The notes under the pieces are model-generated. The model was given only the letters and a program-made list of their open reading frames with translations. It was not told where the DNA came from and ran no database searches. Below, in pieces: positions 56,518 through 64,000 of a DNA stretch of 64,000 bases; the stretch's first letter is position 1; each line of letters opens with the position of its first letter. Both the position numbers and the translations under genes were made by a program. The DNA is from JACKCD01 sp041390905 (GTDB taxonomy: Bacteria > Chloroflexota > Anaerolineae > Promineifilales > Promineifilaceae): contig JAWKPA010000015.1 in assembly GCA_041390905.1 (NCBI GenBank), positions 186,001-250,000 of the forward strand, written 5' to 3'.

Positions 56518-56861
56518 GCGAGCCTTTTCTCGATTATCTTGAAGATATTCTGGATGCGATGGAAAAAAGCCAAATTCTGATTGCCAACGTGGAATTTGCC
56601 GACTTCGTCAAAGATTTCCGTATCCATTTTGCTGTTATGCGAGCACTGGAGATTATTGGTGAAGCAACCAAGCGGCTGCCTGACCATCTGCGCCAAGAAT
56701 ATCCAGATGTTCCTTGGCGTGAGATGGCGGGTATGCGAGACCGCATTATTCACGGATATGATGCTATTGACTTGAGCATTGTCTGGAATACAGTTAAACG
56801 ACGAATCCCTGACGTTAAGACACAGATTGAACAGATTGTAGCTGATCATCATGTAGATTAA
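56514..56861 (+). CDS. hepT: HepT-type RNase toxin (HEPN fold)
   Basis: A 115-residue HEPN-domain protein. The catalytic R-x4-6-H appears as MRDRIIHGYDAIDLS (~80-94), and the following Tyr is the residue AMPylated by MntA in characterised systems. The helix VMRALEIIGEATKRLPDHL is typical of the family. It acts as an RNase when not modified. It starts within the last codon of mntA (ATGA), so the pair is translationally coupled. Both genes look intact. Confidence 0.92.
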   Translation: MSEPFLDYLEDILDAMEKSQILIANVEFADFVKDFRIHFAVMRALEIIGEATKRLPDHLRQEYPDVPWREMAGMRDRIIHGYDAIDLSIVWNTVKRRIPDVKTQIEQIVADHHVD

Positions 56862-56934
56862 ATTCTATCGCTCAAACTCTATCGGCCACTGTATCCGAGG
56901 GTAATGCAGCCTCAACCTGTTTTGCCCGCAGCCG

Positions 56935-57831
56935 TCACACAAACAAGTCTCCAACCGCCTCCATATATATCTCCATTGCCCGCAAATGGGTGGCCGCGTC
57001 CCGCCCCTGAATTGGTTTGATGTGACCACGGTTGAAAATGGTGTTGAGCGTGATGTGGCTGGTTCCCAGGCTGCGCCACTGCTCAATCTCGGCTCGCCAA
57101 TCGTCCGGCGTGCTGCTGCCTCCCATACCCACCCAGCTTTCCAGCCCAATCGCGTGAGGGTTACGGCCGGCTTTCACCGCCGCCGCCCGAATTTTGGCTA
57201 CGCCGTCGGCAAACTGTTCCGGCCCGTGGTAGATATTGAGCCAGCCATCGCCCAAACGGCCGATTCTGCCATAGGTTGCGTCCACTCCGCCCCCCAGCCA
57301 AATCGCCAGTGGTTTGGTGGGCAGTGGGTTGATGCCGGCGTTGGGAATGGTGTGGTAACGGCCGTTAAACACCACATGCGGATCCGCCCACAGCGCCCGC
57401 ATCACCGCAATTTGCTCCTCCGAGCGCTTGCCCCGGTCGTGGAAATTTTCCCCCAGCCCAACATACTCCACCTTGTTCCAGCCAATGCCAACCCCCAGCC
57501 GCAGCCGCCCCCCGCACAGCACAGCCAGCGAAGCCACCTGCTTGGCCACCAGCACCGCCTGCCGCTGTGGCAAAATCACAATCTGCGGTGAAAACTCAAT
57601 CCGTTCGGTGATGCCCGCCATGTAGCTAAACAAGGTAAACGGGTCGTGGAACAGGTCGGCCGAGGTATACGGTCCTTTCCAGTCCGGGTAAGCGGCCGGG
57701 TTAATGCCCAGCACGTGGTCATAGGCCACAATGTGGCTGTAGCCGAGAGCTTCGGCCGTTTGGGCAAAGTCACGCACAATGGCGGGGTCGCCGCCAATCA
57801 CATTTTGGGGAAAGGTTACACCAAGTTTCAT
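56935..57831 (-). CDS. LLM-class F420-dependent oxidoreductase
   Basis: A 298-residue luciferase-fold enzyme: MKLGVTFPQNVIGGDPAIVRDF, then YSHIVAYDHVLGINPA, RIEFSPQIVILPQRQAVLVAKQ, GRLRLGVGIGWNKVEYVGLG and RGKRSEEQIAVMRALW. The GVGIGWN block and DHV at strand two are typical of the F420-dependent TIGR03619/Rv2161c-like group. Substrate unknown. It uses F420 by inference only. A GGACGCAGATT hairpin lies upstream of its start codon. Confidence 0.9.
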   Translation of the reverse strand: MKLGVTFPQNVIGGDPAIVRDFAQTAEALGYSHIVAYDHVLGINPAAYPDWKGPYTSADLFHDPFTLFSYMAGITERIEFSPQIVILPQRQAVLVAKQVASLAVLCGGRLRLGVGIGWNKVEYVGLGENFHDRGKRSEEQIAVMRALWADPHVVFNGRYHTIPNAGINPLPTKPLAIWLGGGVDATYGRIGRLGDGWLNIYHGPEQFADGVAKIRAAAVKAGRNPHAIGLESWVGMGGSSTPDDWRAEIEQWRSLGTSHITLNTIFNRGHIKPIQGRDAATHLRAMEIYMEAVGDLFV

Positions 57832-57849
57832 GGGAATCTCCTACACAGA

Positions 57850-57919
57850 CAGGACGCAGATTTTCCTGATGTACCTGATCTTTTTTATCAGGCAAATCAG
57901 GTAAATCTGCGTCCCATTT
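57850..57919. repeat. Tandem-repeat hairpin, GGACGCAGATT family
   Basis: AGGACGCAGATTTTCCTGATG faces ATCAGGTAAATCTGCGTCC around CTGATCTTTTTTATCAG. Its right end overlaps the 3' end of the following ATPase gene. Confidence 0.9.
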
Positions 57920-59338
57920 TTAAAGCATTGCAAGATCGACCAAAATCATATTTTGCTCATCTGCGTAGGCTTTAGCAGCCGATGAGAAGCCGGCCCGCGC
58001 AAAAAAAGCGTAATGAACTTTCCAATCATGGGGGGAGTAGGGTAAATCGGCCAGTACTTTGGGCGTTTTTTGCTCTGTCAGTTCGCGCAAAACAGCGCGG
58101 CCAATTGGCTCATCGCCCCATTTGCACTCGCCCAGCAAAATGTCTCGGTCGTCCCAATTGACCCCAACAACATCCACCTGCACTTTGCGGCTCCAATGGC
58201 TGCCGATGACAAACGGCCGAAAACCCAGTACCCCCGCCTTCCGCTGCTCCCGCACCCATTGCCGACACAATTCCTCAAAAGCCGTTTGCCCCACAAAAGC
58301 CCTTAACTCTAACCGAACCTTTTCCAAAACCGGTTCAATGTCATCGGGCAAAATATCGCTGAATGGTGCCAGAAAGCGGAAATAAAATTGAAAATACGGA
58401 TCGCTAAAATGATACCGCCCAAGTCGGGAACTGCGCCGTTTGGCGGGGGGAACCGTTGCCGGAATGCGCCGCTCAATGAGGTGCAGTTCTTGCAAGCGTA
58501 CCAGGTAGGTAGAAAGATGTGTCTTGCTAATTAACGCATAATTGCTAATGGCATCCAGCGTATGGTTCCCCATGCCAATTGCCTTCAAGATAGCCAGGTA
58601 CGTTTGTGGTTCATTTACCTCATCGTATAGCAAAAAAGTTGGCTCGGCGATAAAAAGGCTGCCCGGTGCCAAGATAGCCTCACGAATGTTGGCAACGAGG
58701 TTTTTATTTGGGTAGAGCCAATTGAGGTAGGCGGGAATGCCGCCGACAATTGCGTATAAAGCGATGCGCTCTTCAATTGACCATGTGGGGAAAAATTGTG
58801 CCAAACTGTAAAAAGGCAAAGGGTCAAGATGCCATTGGGCGGTAAACCGGCCAAAGAGGGGTGACTGGTGATATTGCAACGTTTCCATGACCCGCATTTG
58901 CGACCCGCATAAAATCAACACTACATTGCTGTTTTGAAAATATTGATCCCAGGCATGTTGCAGACTTGACAGCAAGGCACTGTCAGCCTCGGCGGCGTAG
59001 GGCAATTCATCCAGCACAATGATGTGGGGCTTTTCGCCTGTTTGTTGGGCGACCAAATCCCACACTTCGGCCCAGCTATCGGTTAAGGGAGCCTGTCGCA
59101 ACGGCCGTTTTTCAAATTCAGCCACAAATTTTCGGCGCTGCAAGGCCGCGTTTTCTTTTTCTGCTACCCAATAGGTTGAAGGCAAATCCGTTTGTGCCAA
59201 CCAATGCCGCAATAAACGTGTCTTGCCCACGCGCCGCCGACCATAGAGAAGGACAAACTGTGCGGCATGGGTCGCGGGCTGGTGCAAAAGCCCATTTAAA
59301 AAAGCCAGTTCCTGTTCACGGTCTACAAAATCTGCCAT
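57920..59338 (-). CDS. Archaeal-type ATPase with DUF234-like domain
   Basis: A 472-residue protein: FVDREQELAFLNGLL, Walker A LLYGRRRVGKTRLLRHW (~30-46), Walker B IIVLDELPYAAEAD and sensor LILCGSQMRVM. This is the archaeal-ATPase (PF01637) domain. The C-terminal region has a helix-turn-helix and a PD-(D/E)xK-like DUF234 end (DVVGVNWDDRDILLGECKWG, Asp/Glu/Lys pattern). Such proteins are common in archaea and mobile DNA and may bind DNA ends; function unknown. RBS could not be resolved. The stop codon is inside or next to a hairpin repeat. Confidence 0.9.
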   Translation of the reverse strand: MADFVDREQELAFLNGLLHQPATHAAQFVLLYGRRRVGKTRLLRHWLAQTDLPSTYWVAEKENAALQRRKFVAEFEKRPLRQAPLTDSWAEVWDLVAQQTGEKPHIIVLDELPYAAEADSALLSSLQHAWDQYFQNSNVVLILCGSQMRVMETLQYHQSPLFGRFTAQWHLDPLPFYSLAQFFPTWSIEERIALYAIVGGIPAYLNWLYPNKNLVANIREAILAPGSLFIAEPTFLLYDEVNEPQTYLAILKAIGMGNHTLDAISNYALISKTHLSTYLVRLQELHLIERRIPATVPPAKRRSSRLGRYHFSDPYFQFYFRFLAPFSDILPDDIEPVLEKVRLELRAFVGQTAFEELCRQWVREQRKAGVLGFRPFVIGSHWSRKVQVDVVGVNWDDRDILLGECKWGDEPIGRAVLRELTEQKTPKVLADLPYSPHDWKVHYAFFARAGFSSAAKAYADEQNMILVDLAML

Positions 59339-59491
59339 CGTTCATTTAAACCCCATGCTGTGTATTATAATTGACTTGGGGCTTATTTGACAACCATTTG
59401 TTGGATTCCTACAAATTTGATGTAGTTTTGGCTATAATCGGCACAAGGTGGAGGAAAATGATATAGTTTTATTTTGGGAGGCGTAACCGTT

Positions 59492-60115
59492 ATGCAGTAT
59501 GAATTATTTGGTGAACGGCCGAAACAGTACCCCACACTCGATGCGCTGATTGCTGAGATGATGAAGATGGAAGATGACCCGCTGTTTCCGGCCGGCACCA
59601 ACATGGTCATTTGCCGGGGCAACCCGCAGGCGAGGCTGATGATTGTGGGCGAGGCACCGGGAACGGAGGAGGACAGGCAGGGGAAGCCGTTTGTGGGGCG
59701 GTCGGGGCAGTTGCTGGATCAGATTTTAACGGCCGTTAATCTCGACCCCGAAAAAGATGTGTTTATCACCAATTCCGTCTTCCGGCTGCCGCCGGGGGAC
59801 AATGGCAAACCGTTACGCAAGCCCACCGATGACGAAATTGAGTTTTACAAGCCGTATTTGCTGGAAATTATCCGCCTGGTTGACCCAGTGATTATGCTGC
59901 TGACGGGCAATGTTGCCACGCAGTCGCTGCTGGGCAAGGTGGGGATTACCAAACTGCGCGGGGAATGGTATGAGTGGAACGGCCGTTGGGCCATGCCCAT
60001 CTTCCACCCCGCCTACCTGCTGCGCAACCCCTCGCGCCAGCCCGGCAGCCCCAAAGCCCTCACCTGGCGCGATATTCAGGAAGTGCGGCGCAAATATGAC
60101 GAATTGATCCAGTAA
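59492..60115 (+). CDS. Uracil-DNA glycosylase, family 4-like, lacking three Fe-S cysteines
   Basis: A 207-residue enzyme with the motif IVGEAPGTEEDRQGKPFVGRSG (motif 1) and FHPAYLLRNPSRQPG (motif 2 with its His). These are typical of family 4 uracil-DNA glycosylases, which remove uracil from DNA. Family 4 enzymes bind a 4Fe-4S cluster with four cysteines, the later ones in a VxKCRPP block. Here that block reads ITNSVFRLPPGDN and the next site reads FYKPYLLEI. The protein has only one Cys (MVICRGNP). The cluster is therefore probably absent. ATG 59492 follows GGGAGG. The stop codon lies in the next hairpin repeat. Confidence 0.88.
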   Translation: MQYELFGERPKQYPTLDALIAEMMKMEDDPLFPAGTNMVICRGNPQARLMIVGEAPGTEEDRQGKPFVGRSGQLLDQILTAVNLDPEKDVFITNSVFRLPPGDNGKPLRKPTDDEIEFYKPYLLEIIRLVDPVIMLLTGNVATQSLLGKVGITKLRGEWYEWNGRWAMPIFHPAYLLRNPSRQPGSPKALTWRDIQEVRRKYDELIQ

Positions 60116-60175
60116 TCAGTAATGAGTAATCAGTGCCACCGATTACTGATTACCGATTACCGATTACTGGCTACT
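60111..60175. repeat. Tandem-repeat hairpin, GTAATCAG family
   Basis: AGTAATCAGTAATGAGTAATCAGT faces ACCGATTACTGATTACCGATTACCG units. The left arm contains the stop codon of the uracil-DNA glycosylase. Confidence 0.9.
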
Positions 60176-60181
60176 GAGCCA

Positions 60182-60925
60182 ATGGCACATTCTGACAAAG
60201 CCGCCCTGCGGGGCGAACCAGGCTACGTATGGCGGTCGGGGCAGGAGCGACGGTTGCGGATGATTCGGCAGTGGGTGGATTTAAACGGCCGTATTCTCGA
60301 CAACGGCTGCGGACTTGGCACCTACCTCGACGCATTTGCCCCCTACAGCAGCCAGCGGTTTGGGCTGGAGATTGAGTTTGAGCGCGGTTTACAGGCCGTG
60401 CCAACCGCCACCGGCATTGTCCAGGCCGTGGGCGAACAGCTTCCCTTTGCCGACAACAGCTTTGATTTTGTTTTTAGCAATGAAGTGATTGAACACGTGG
60501 TGGATGATGCCGCTTGTGTGGCTGAAATGGTGCGCGTGCTGCGGCCGGGGGGGCGCATACTCATCTTCTGCCCCAACCGCTGGTACCCGGTGGAGCAGCA
60601 TGGCATTTACTGGCGTGGGCAGTACAAATTTGGCAACATTCCGCTGGTAAACTATTTGCCCATGCCGCTGCGCAACAGGCTGGCTCCCCACGTTCGCACC
60701 TACACCCACGCCGGGCTGCGCCGTCTTTATCGGCCGTTGCCCGTGCGCGAAATCCATCACAGCCGCATTTACGGCGGCTATGACAACATTGAACGGCGGT
60801 TGCCGCGCCTGGGTCGCCTTATCCGCACGATGCTATACGGAGCCGAAGGGACGCCGCTGGATGTGCTGGGGTTGTCGCACCTGCTGGTGCTGGAAAAAGT
60901 TGGTGAGAGATATGAGCAGAGCTAG
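60182..60925 (+). CDS. Class I SAM-dependent methyltransferase
   Basis: A 247-residue methyltransferase: ILDNGCGLGTYLDAFAPY (SAM motif I, ~38-55), GLEIEFERGL, VQAVGEQLPFADNSFDFVFSNEVIEHV (motifs II-III) and VRVLRPGGRILIFCPNRW. The C-terminal half (YTHAGLRRLYRPLPVREIHHS) resembles methyltransferases of small molecules or glycans. The acceptor is unknown. ATG 60182 avoids a longer frame that would read through the preceding hairpin repeat. One palindrome encodes NGR near residue 35. Confidence 0.88.
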   Translation: MAHSDKAALRGEPGYVWRSGQERRLRMIRQWVDLNGRILDNGCGLGTYLDAFAPYSSQRFGLEIEFERGLQAVPTATGIVQAVGEQLPFADNSFDFVFSNEVIEHVVDDAACVAEMVRVLRPGGRILIFCPNRWYPVEQHGIYWRGQYKFGNIPLVNYLPMPLRNRLAPHVRTYTHAGLRRLYRPLPVREIHHSRIYGGYDNIERRLPRLGRLIRTMLYGAEGTPLDVLGLSHLLVLEKVGERYEQS

Positions 60926-60942
60926 ACAACGCTATGTGTTGC

Positions 60943-62133
60943 TCATGGTGTGATTTCAACAATGCGGGTTGAGCCAATCCACCCTTCTTGACCAGACTCC
61001 AACCGTATTTTGTACCAGCTTTTCCCAGGGGCTGTATCGAGTACGTCATAGATGATGCCATCGAGCGCAATGCCGATCATTTCAGCCGTTTCGTTGGGTT
61101 CGGCACGAACTCTGGAATTGCCCTGAACCTGGATTTGCAAGGTGTGGTCTATAGTTGTGGATTGGACAGGTGTAGCCGTGGTCTTGACGGTTGGTTTCGT
61201 TTCTCTTTCTGAGCTTGCGGCACCTGAACTTGGCAGCCAGGTTTCGATGAAAGCGGTTGTTGTTTGCGCTTCAAGGTTTAAAAATTGGACGACGTTCGTG
61301 GAATCATTGGCAAGATAAAAGCGCCCGACATATAAAGGCCAAATGAGTGCCATGCCTGTAGCCGTTGTCGAGAGAATGCCCAAAATTGTAGTGAGATACC
61401 CATAAGCCAAACCAGCTATGTAAACGTAAATGCTCCCCCATATTTGCCGACGGTAGAGAAGGAAGAAAAGAACGGCCGTTATGCCCGCACTGATTTCCCA
61501 CTCATTCCAAACGTTTAGTGAAATATAAATAATGCCCAGTGCAAAAACCAATGCAATAAGTGCTAACGTTGATATACGCTTTGAACGGATGACGGGTGGT
61601 TCATCTACTGTGGATGGTTTGGAAGGAGCAAGAGGGGTTGATGGGATCACGCTTGGTGAAGGTTGGGAAGGGGGTGTCAACTTCTGTGTGGGTGGCTTGG
61701 AAGGAGCAGGAGGGGTTGATGAGATCACGCTTGGTGAAGATTGGGAAGGAGGTGTCAACCTCTGCCCAGATGGTGAGTGTCGACCTATAAACTCTTTGAC
61801 AAAGTTTCCATATCTCTCCACTATTGTTCGCTCGACTTCAACCAAATCGCCGTGGCCTATTGGTTGGCGTATAGTATTGTGGTCAAGAATGGTCTTTTTT
61901 TCAGAATAGGACAAGCTATACCTTTTCTCCCAAAGGTTTATTAAATCGAGCCAGCCTGCTTTCCGCCCATTGAGTGTTTTCTCTAATTCAGTAATTTCTG
62001 AGGCTAGTCGCTGGCGAAAAAAATCTTCCAGAGCACCATGATAAGCTAACAATGCATACGCATACTGTTCCTTATCACCTCCAGCATTCTGTAAGCGCTT
62101 ATCTCCATGGCGTAGTTTTTTCTCAACCATCAT
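60943..62133 (-). CDS. Membrane protein with Pro-rich tandem repeat and C-terminal SH3 domain
   Basis: A 396-residue protein. The N-terminal ~130 residues are charged and helical (LEDFFRQRLASEITELEKTLNG). A Pro/Ser/Thr-rich stretch of two 26-residue repeats (LTPPSQSSPSVISSTPPAPS type) follows at ~135-180. Then come four hydrophobic helices (ISTLALIALVFALGIIYI; ISAGITAVLFFLLYRR and two more). An external stalk leads to a bacterial SH3 domain (VRAEPNETAEMIGIALDG ... WYKIRLESGQEGWI). It may sense or bind the cell wall. It lies 18 bp downstream of the type ISP gene on the same strand. Confidence 0.75.
   Translation of the reverse strand: MMVEKKLRHGDKRLQNAGGDKEQYAYALLAYHGALEDFFRQRLASEITELEKTLNGRKAGWLDLINLWEKRYSLSYSEKKTILDHNTIRQPIGHGDLVEVERTIVERYGNFVKEFIGRHSPSGQRLTPPSQSSPSVISSTPPAPSKPPTQKLTPPSQPSPSVIPSTPLAPSKPSTVDEPPVIRSKRISTLALIALVFALGIIYISLNVWNEWEISAGITAVLFFLLYRRQIWGSIYVYIAGLAYGYLTTILGILSTTATGMALIWPLYVGRFYLANDSTNVVQFLNLEAQTTTAFIETWLPSSGAASSERETKPTVKTTATPVQSTTIDHTLQIQVQGNSRVRAEPNETAEMIGIALDGIIYDVLDTAPGKSWYKIRLESGQEGWIGSTRIVEITP
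61616..61771. repeat. 78-bp tandem repeat, two copies, inside the SH3 protein gene
   Basis: A 78-bp unit beginning GGAAGGAGCA repeats immediately, with a few changes. The period equals 26 codons. It encodes the Pro/Ser/Thr-rich spacer and could vary in copy number. Confidence 0.9.
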
Positions 62134-62151
62134 GTTTGCCCCTAAATAAGC

Positions 62152-64000
62152 CTAATGCCTTGAATCAGATTCTATGATTTCTAGCGGCGGTAGATTGTTG
62201 ACAATTTCGACAGTTTCCAGGCTGACGGTGATGACTTGTTTGATGAGGCGGAGAATGTAGGTTTCGTCGTCGAGGTTGTTGGGGTCATTGGTGATGCCGC
62301 TGCGTTTGTCGGTTTTGATTTGGTATTGGTCAATCACCCAGTCGAGGGCGGAGCGGTTGCCGAGCTTGTAGGCGAAAACCTGGGGTGGGATGCCAGAGAG
62401 GGTGAGGAAGTCGTTGACTTTGAGGCTGGTTTTGTCCTTGCTCAGGCGCATTTTTTCCACGCGGAAGTTGAGGGGTTCGTCGGGGTTTTCGATTTGTTGC
62501 AGCGGGTATTGCGGCTGCTCTTCGTAGTGGACGTGGATGTGGGCGAGGCGTGCGCCGGCCTGAACGAGAGGCCAGAAATGCTGCGGCTGGACAAAGGGGA
62601 TGCGCGGCAGTTCGCGGCGCAGGTTGGCGGCGTAGGTGTCGCGGTAGGTGGGGTGGTGGAGCAGGGCGTAAATGTAGTGGAAGATGTCCCATTTGGAGAT
62701 TGGAGATTGGAGATTAGGAGATTGAGCCTCGGCAGTGCGACGCACTTGGGAGCCGTAGACGGCGCGGAATTGGGCTAAGGCCCAGTCGGTGATGTTTTCG
62801 CGGCGGTGGTGGCCGTTTTCGTCGTAGGTGTAGAAGGGGAAGCATTGAGCTCCTGCTCCAGCTCCTACCACATGTAAATCTGTGATTTGTTGGCTCACAA
62901 TTGTCATAAATGGTTTTTCAGAAGCCTTCCCTGTTACACAAATCATGATATTTTCGTTTTCACATGTTGGAGTCGGGAAAAACGACGCTTGCAAGGTAGG
63001 AGCATCGATCAACAATTTGTCGAAGTAAACAAAGTTCTTGAAATAAGGACGATACAATGAGTTGCGAATATTCTTCTTATCAAATTCTGCGTAGTTCTCG
63101 CGTTTAAATTTATCGATCAGCAAGGAAGACCATTTGATTTTGGTTTGATCCTGTGTCAAAAAGGCTTGAACATTTTTAGGTTTTTCTGATCTTTTCCAAC
63201 GGTCGAGTTCATTATTGTAAATCCCACAAAATCCTTCAACATCGTTCGCTAGTTCGTCATCTTGGCTATTGTATAACCAAGCATCTTTGTTAGTGGAAAT
63301 GCCTAAGGCATATGTATGAAAAATTGCTTCTGCCTGGTGTCTTTGTCCAGACTTTGTCGATTGTGAGCCAATAGGTATAAAAAACTGAAAATCTTGATTG
63401 AACTCATCAGTTAGCCAATCATGCTTTTTTGAAACAATTAATTCTTTCCACTCAAGATTGAGAAAAGATTGTTTTTCATCGAGAAAATCGTATTTTTGTT
63501 CTTTTCTCCAATCTTCTTCAACACAAGAGTAATAAATTTTCCCGCTTTTCTGCTCTTTATTTTTTTTACGAAGAAGAATATTTATACTTACGCCGACTTG
63601 AATGCCAAAAACATTATGTGTTGTCCCAGAAAGCTTTGGATTCTTTCGTACATTTCCACCCAAATCTATGATAAAAAGCTTGTCGAATTCTTGGACAAGA
63701 TTTTTCCGCATACCAGAAAAAGTGAGCTGATCAACAAAACTGTTGTTTGAAACGAAGACAACAATACCCTCTTCTCCAAGTCTATCAGTTGCAAAACGAA
63801 ATGCTTTGACATATGGATCAAACAATAACTTCCTAGTTGTTCTTGCTACAGAAATGGAATCACGAATGTAAGTTTGTTGAATTCGACCATCTAATTTTTG
63901 ATGCTGTCGATTTTTATTCATATCCATTTCGTTCTGCTGATTAGCGTTATACGGCGGGTTGCCGATGATGACAAAGATGGGCGTGTTCTTCTGGCGTTGG
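62152..64000 (-). CDS. Type ISP restriction-modification enzyme, C-terminal part (5' end outside window)
   Basis: The frame is open from the right edge to the stop at 62152. The m6A methylase motif IIGNPPYNANQQ (motif IV) is encoded at 63935-63970. Then come FRFATDRLGEEGIVVFVSNNSF and FDKLFIIDLGGNVRKN, a long specificity region, and the strong family block ITDWALAQFRAVYGS, ISKWDIFHYIYALLHHPTYR, RRELPRIPFVQPQHFW, VEKMRLSKDKTSL and LGNRSALDWVIDQYQIKTDKRSG. This is the methylase-target-recognition end of single-chain type ISP enzymes (LlaBIII/LlaGI class), whose nuclease and helicase would lie upstream. A GGAGATTGG repeat at 62693-62726 is read in frame as EAQSPNLQSPISK. The middle (about 62.9-63.9 kb) is clearly AT-richer than the end. 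Confidence 0.92.
   Translation of the reverse strand, partial: QRQKNTPIFVIIGNPPYNANQQNEMDMNKNRQHQKLDGRIQQTYIRDSISVARTTRKLLFDPYVKAFRFATDRLGEEGIVVFVSNNSFVDQLTFSGMRKNLVQEFDKLFIIDLGGNVRKNPKLSGTTHNVFGIQVGVSINILLRKKNKEQKSGKIYYSCVEEDWRKEQKYDFLDEKQSFLNLEWKELIVSKKHDWLTDEFNQDFQFFIPIGSQSTKSGQRHQAEAIFHTYALGISTNKDAWLYNSQDDELANDVEGFCGIYNNELDRWKRSEKPKNVQAFLTQDQTKIKWSSLLIDKFKRENYAEFDKKNIRNSLYRPYFKNFVYFDKLLIDAPTLQASFFPTPTCENENIMICVTGKASEKPFMTIVSQQITDLHVVGAGAGAQCFPFYTYDENGHHRRENITDWALAQFRAVYGSQVRRTAEAQSPNLQSPISKWDIFHYIYALLHHPTYRDTYAANLRRELPRIPFVQPQHFWPLVQAGARLAHIHVHYEEQPQYPLQQIENPDEPLNFRVEKMRLSKDKTSLKVNDFLTLSGIPPQVFAYKLGNRSALDWVIDQYQIKTDKRSGITNDPNNLDDETYILRLIKQVITVSLETVEIVNNLPPLEIIESDSRH
62693..62726. repeat. 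GGAGATTGG-family repeat inside the ISP gene
   Basis: Four GGAGATTGGAGATTAGG units in one orientation, in frame, between the methylase domain and the conserved YALLHHPTYR block. Confidence 0.85.

Noticed and set aside
60122..60181. N-terminal extension of the SAM methyltransferase
   Set aside because: It is encoded by the GTAATCAG hairpin; ATG 60182 gives a normal protein.

Overview
This is a GC-rich bacterial chromosome segment, most likely from a Chloroflexota (Anaerolineae/Ardenticatenia-like) bacterium. That assignment is inferred. It rests on lipoproteins with Thr/Glu/Pro-rich linkers, two LLM-class flavin/F420-type oxidoreductases, an archaeal-type aspartate-semialdehyde dehydrogenase, a fused gamma-alpha 2-oxoacid:ferredoxin oxidoreductase, a T-box leader, archaeal-type ATPases and a PTPS-related membrane protein. 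No rRNA, prophage, transposase or CRISPR array was seen. One tRNA-Arg(TCT) gene is present.

Layout: 1-3.8 kb holds a YjeF-type fragment, an extended SDR, the tRNA and a three-gene cluster with a MoaD/ThiS-like protein. 4.2-10 kb holds three tandem secreted glycoside-hydrolase-like paralogues. 10-13.8 kb has a CopD-like membrane protein, a sugar-phosphate transferase, ribonuclease Z and a FAD oxidoreductase. 13.8-15.9 kb is a type II restriction-modification pair (Eco47II-like nuclease plus a helix-turn-helix-fused C5 methyltransferase). A T-box leader and asd follow. 17.7-24.3 kb is a complete branched-chain amino-acid-type ABC operon with a double-domain binding protein. 24.5-34.2 kb carries phospholipid/fatty-acid genes (plsX, fabF, plsY), an MBL-fold hydrolase, an ornithine-cyclodeaminase-like enzyme, a fused double solute-binding lipoprotein, a GNAT-JAMM fusion and a cupredoxin. 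34.5-48.6 kb holds Hsp20, a large membrane protein, an AAA ATPase, a phosphodiesterase, a glycosyltransferase, an LLM enzyme, a dienelactone hydrolase, a decayed RelE/HigA-type toxin-antitoxin pair, and TPR and DUF1385 proteins. 49-60.9 kb holds a GntR regulator with korAB, a glycosyltransferase, a TetR regulator, MntA-HepT, an LLM enzyme, an ATPase, a UDG and a methyltransferase. The right edge is an SH3-domain membrane protein and the C-terminal part of a type ISP restriction-modification enzyme.

The most unusual property is repeat architecture. First, the palindrome AACGGCCGTT (core ACGGCCGT) occurs about 90 times by eye, mostly inside genes, where it shows up as Thr-Ala-Val, Asn-Gly-Arg or Arg-Pro-Phe/Leu. 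At many sites it marks a local switch from G-rich to C-rich sequence. Second, most intergenic gaps carry long hairpins whose arms are short tandem repeats. There are at least eight sequence families; they often begin at a stop codon, some are nested, and several are inserted in frame inside genes. Third, one of these is embedded in a ~150-bp element present twice (34.3 and 54.9 kb) with a compensatory base change in its closing stem.

All calls come from reading the sequence and the conceptual translations. No database search was possible.
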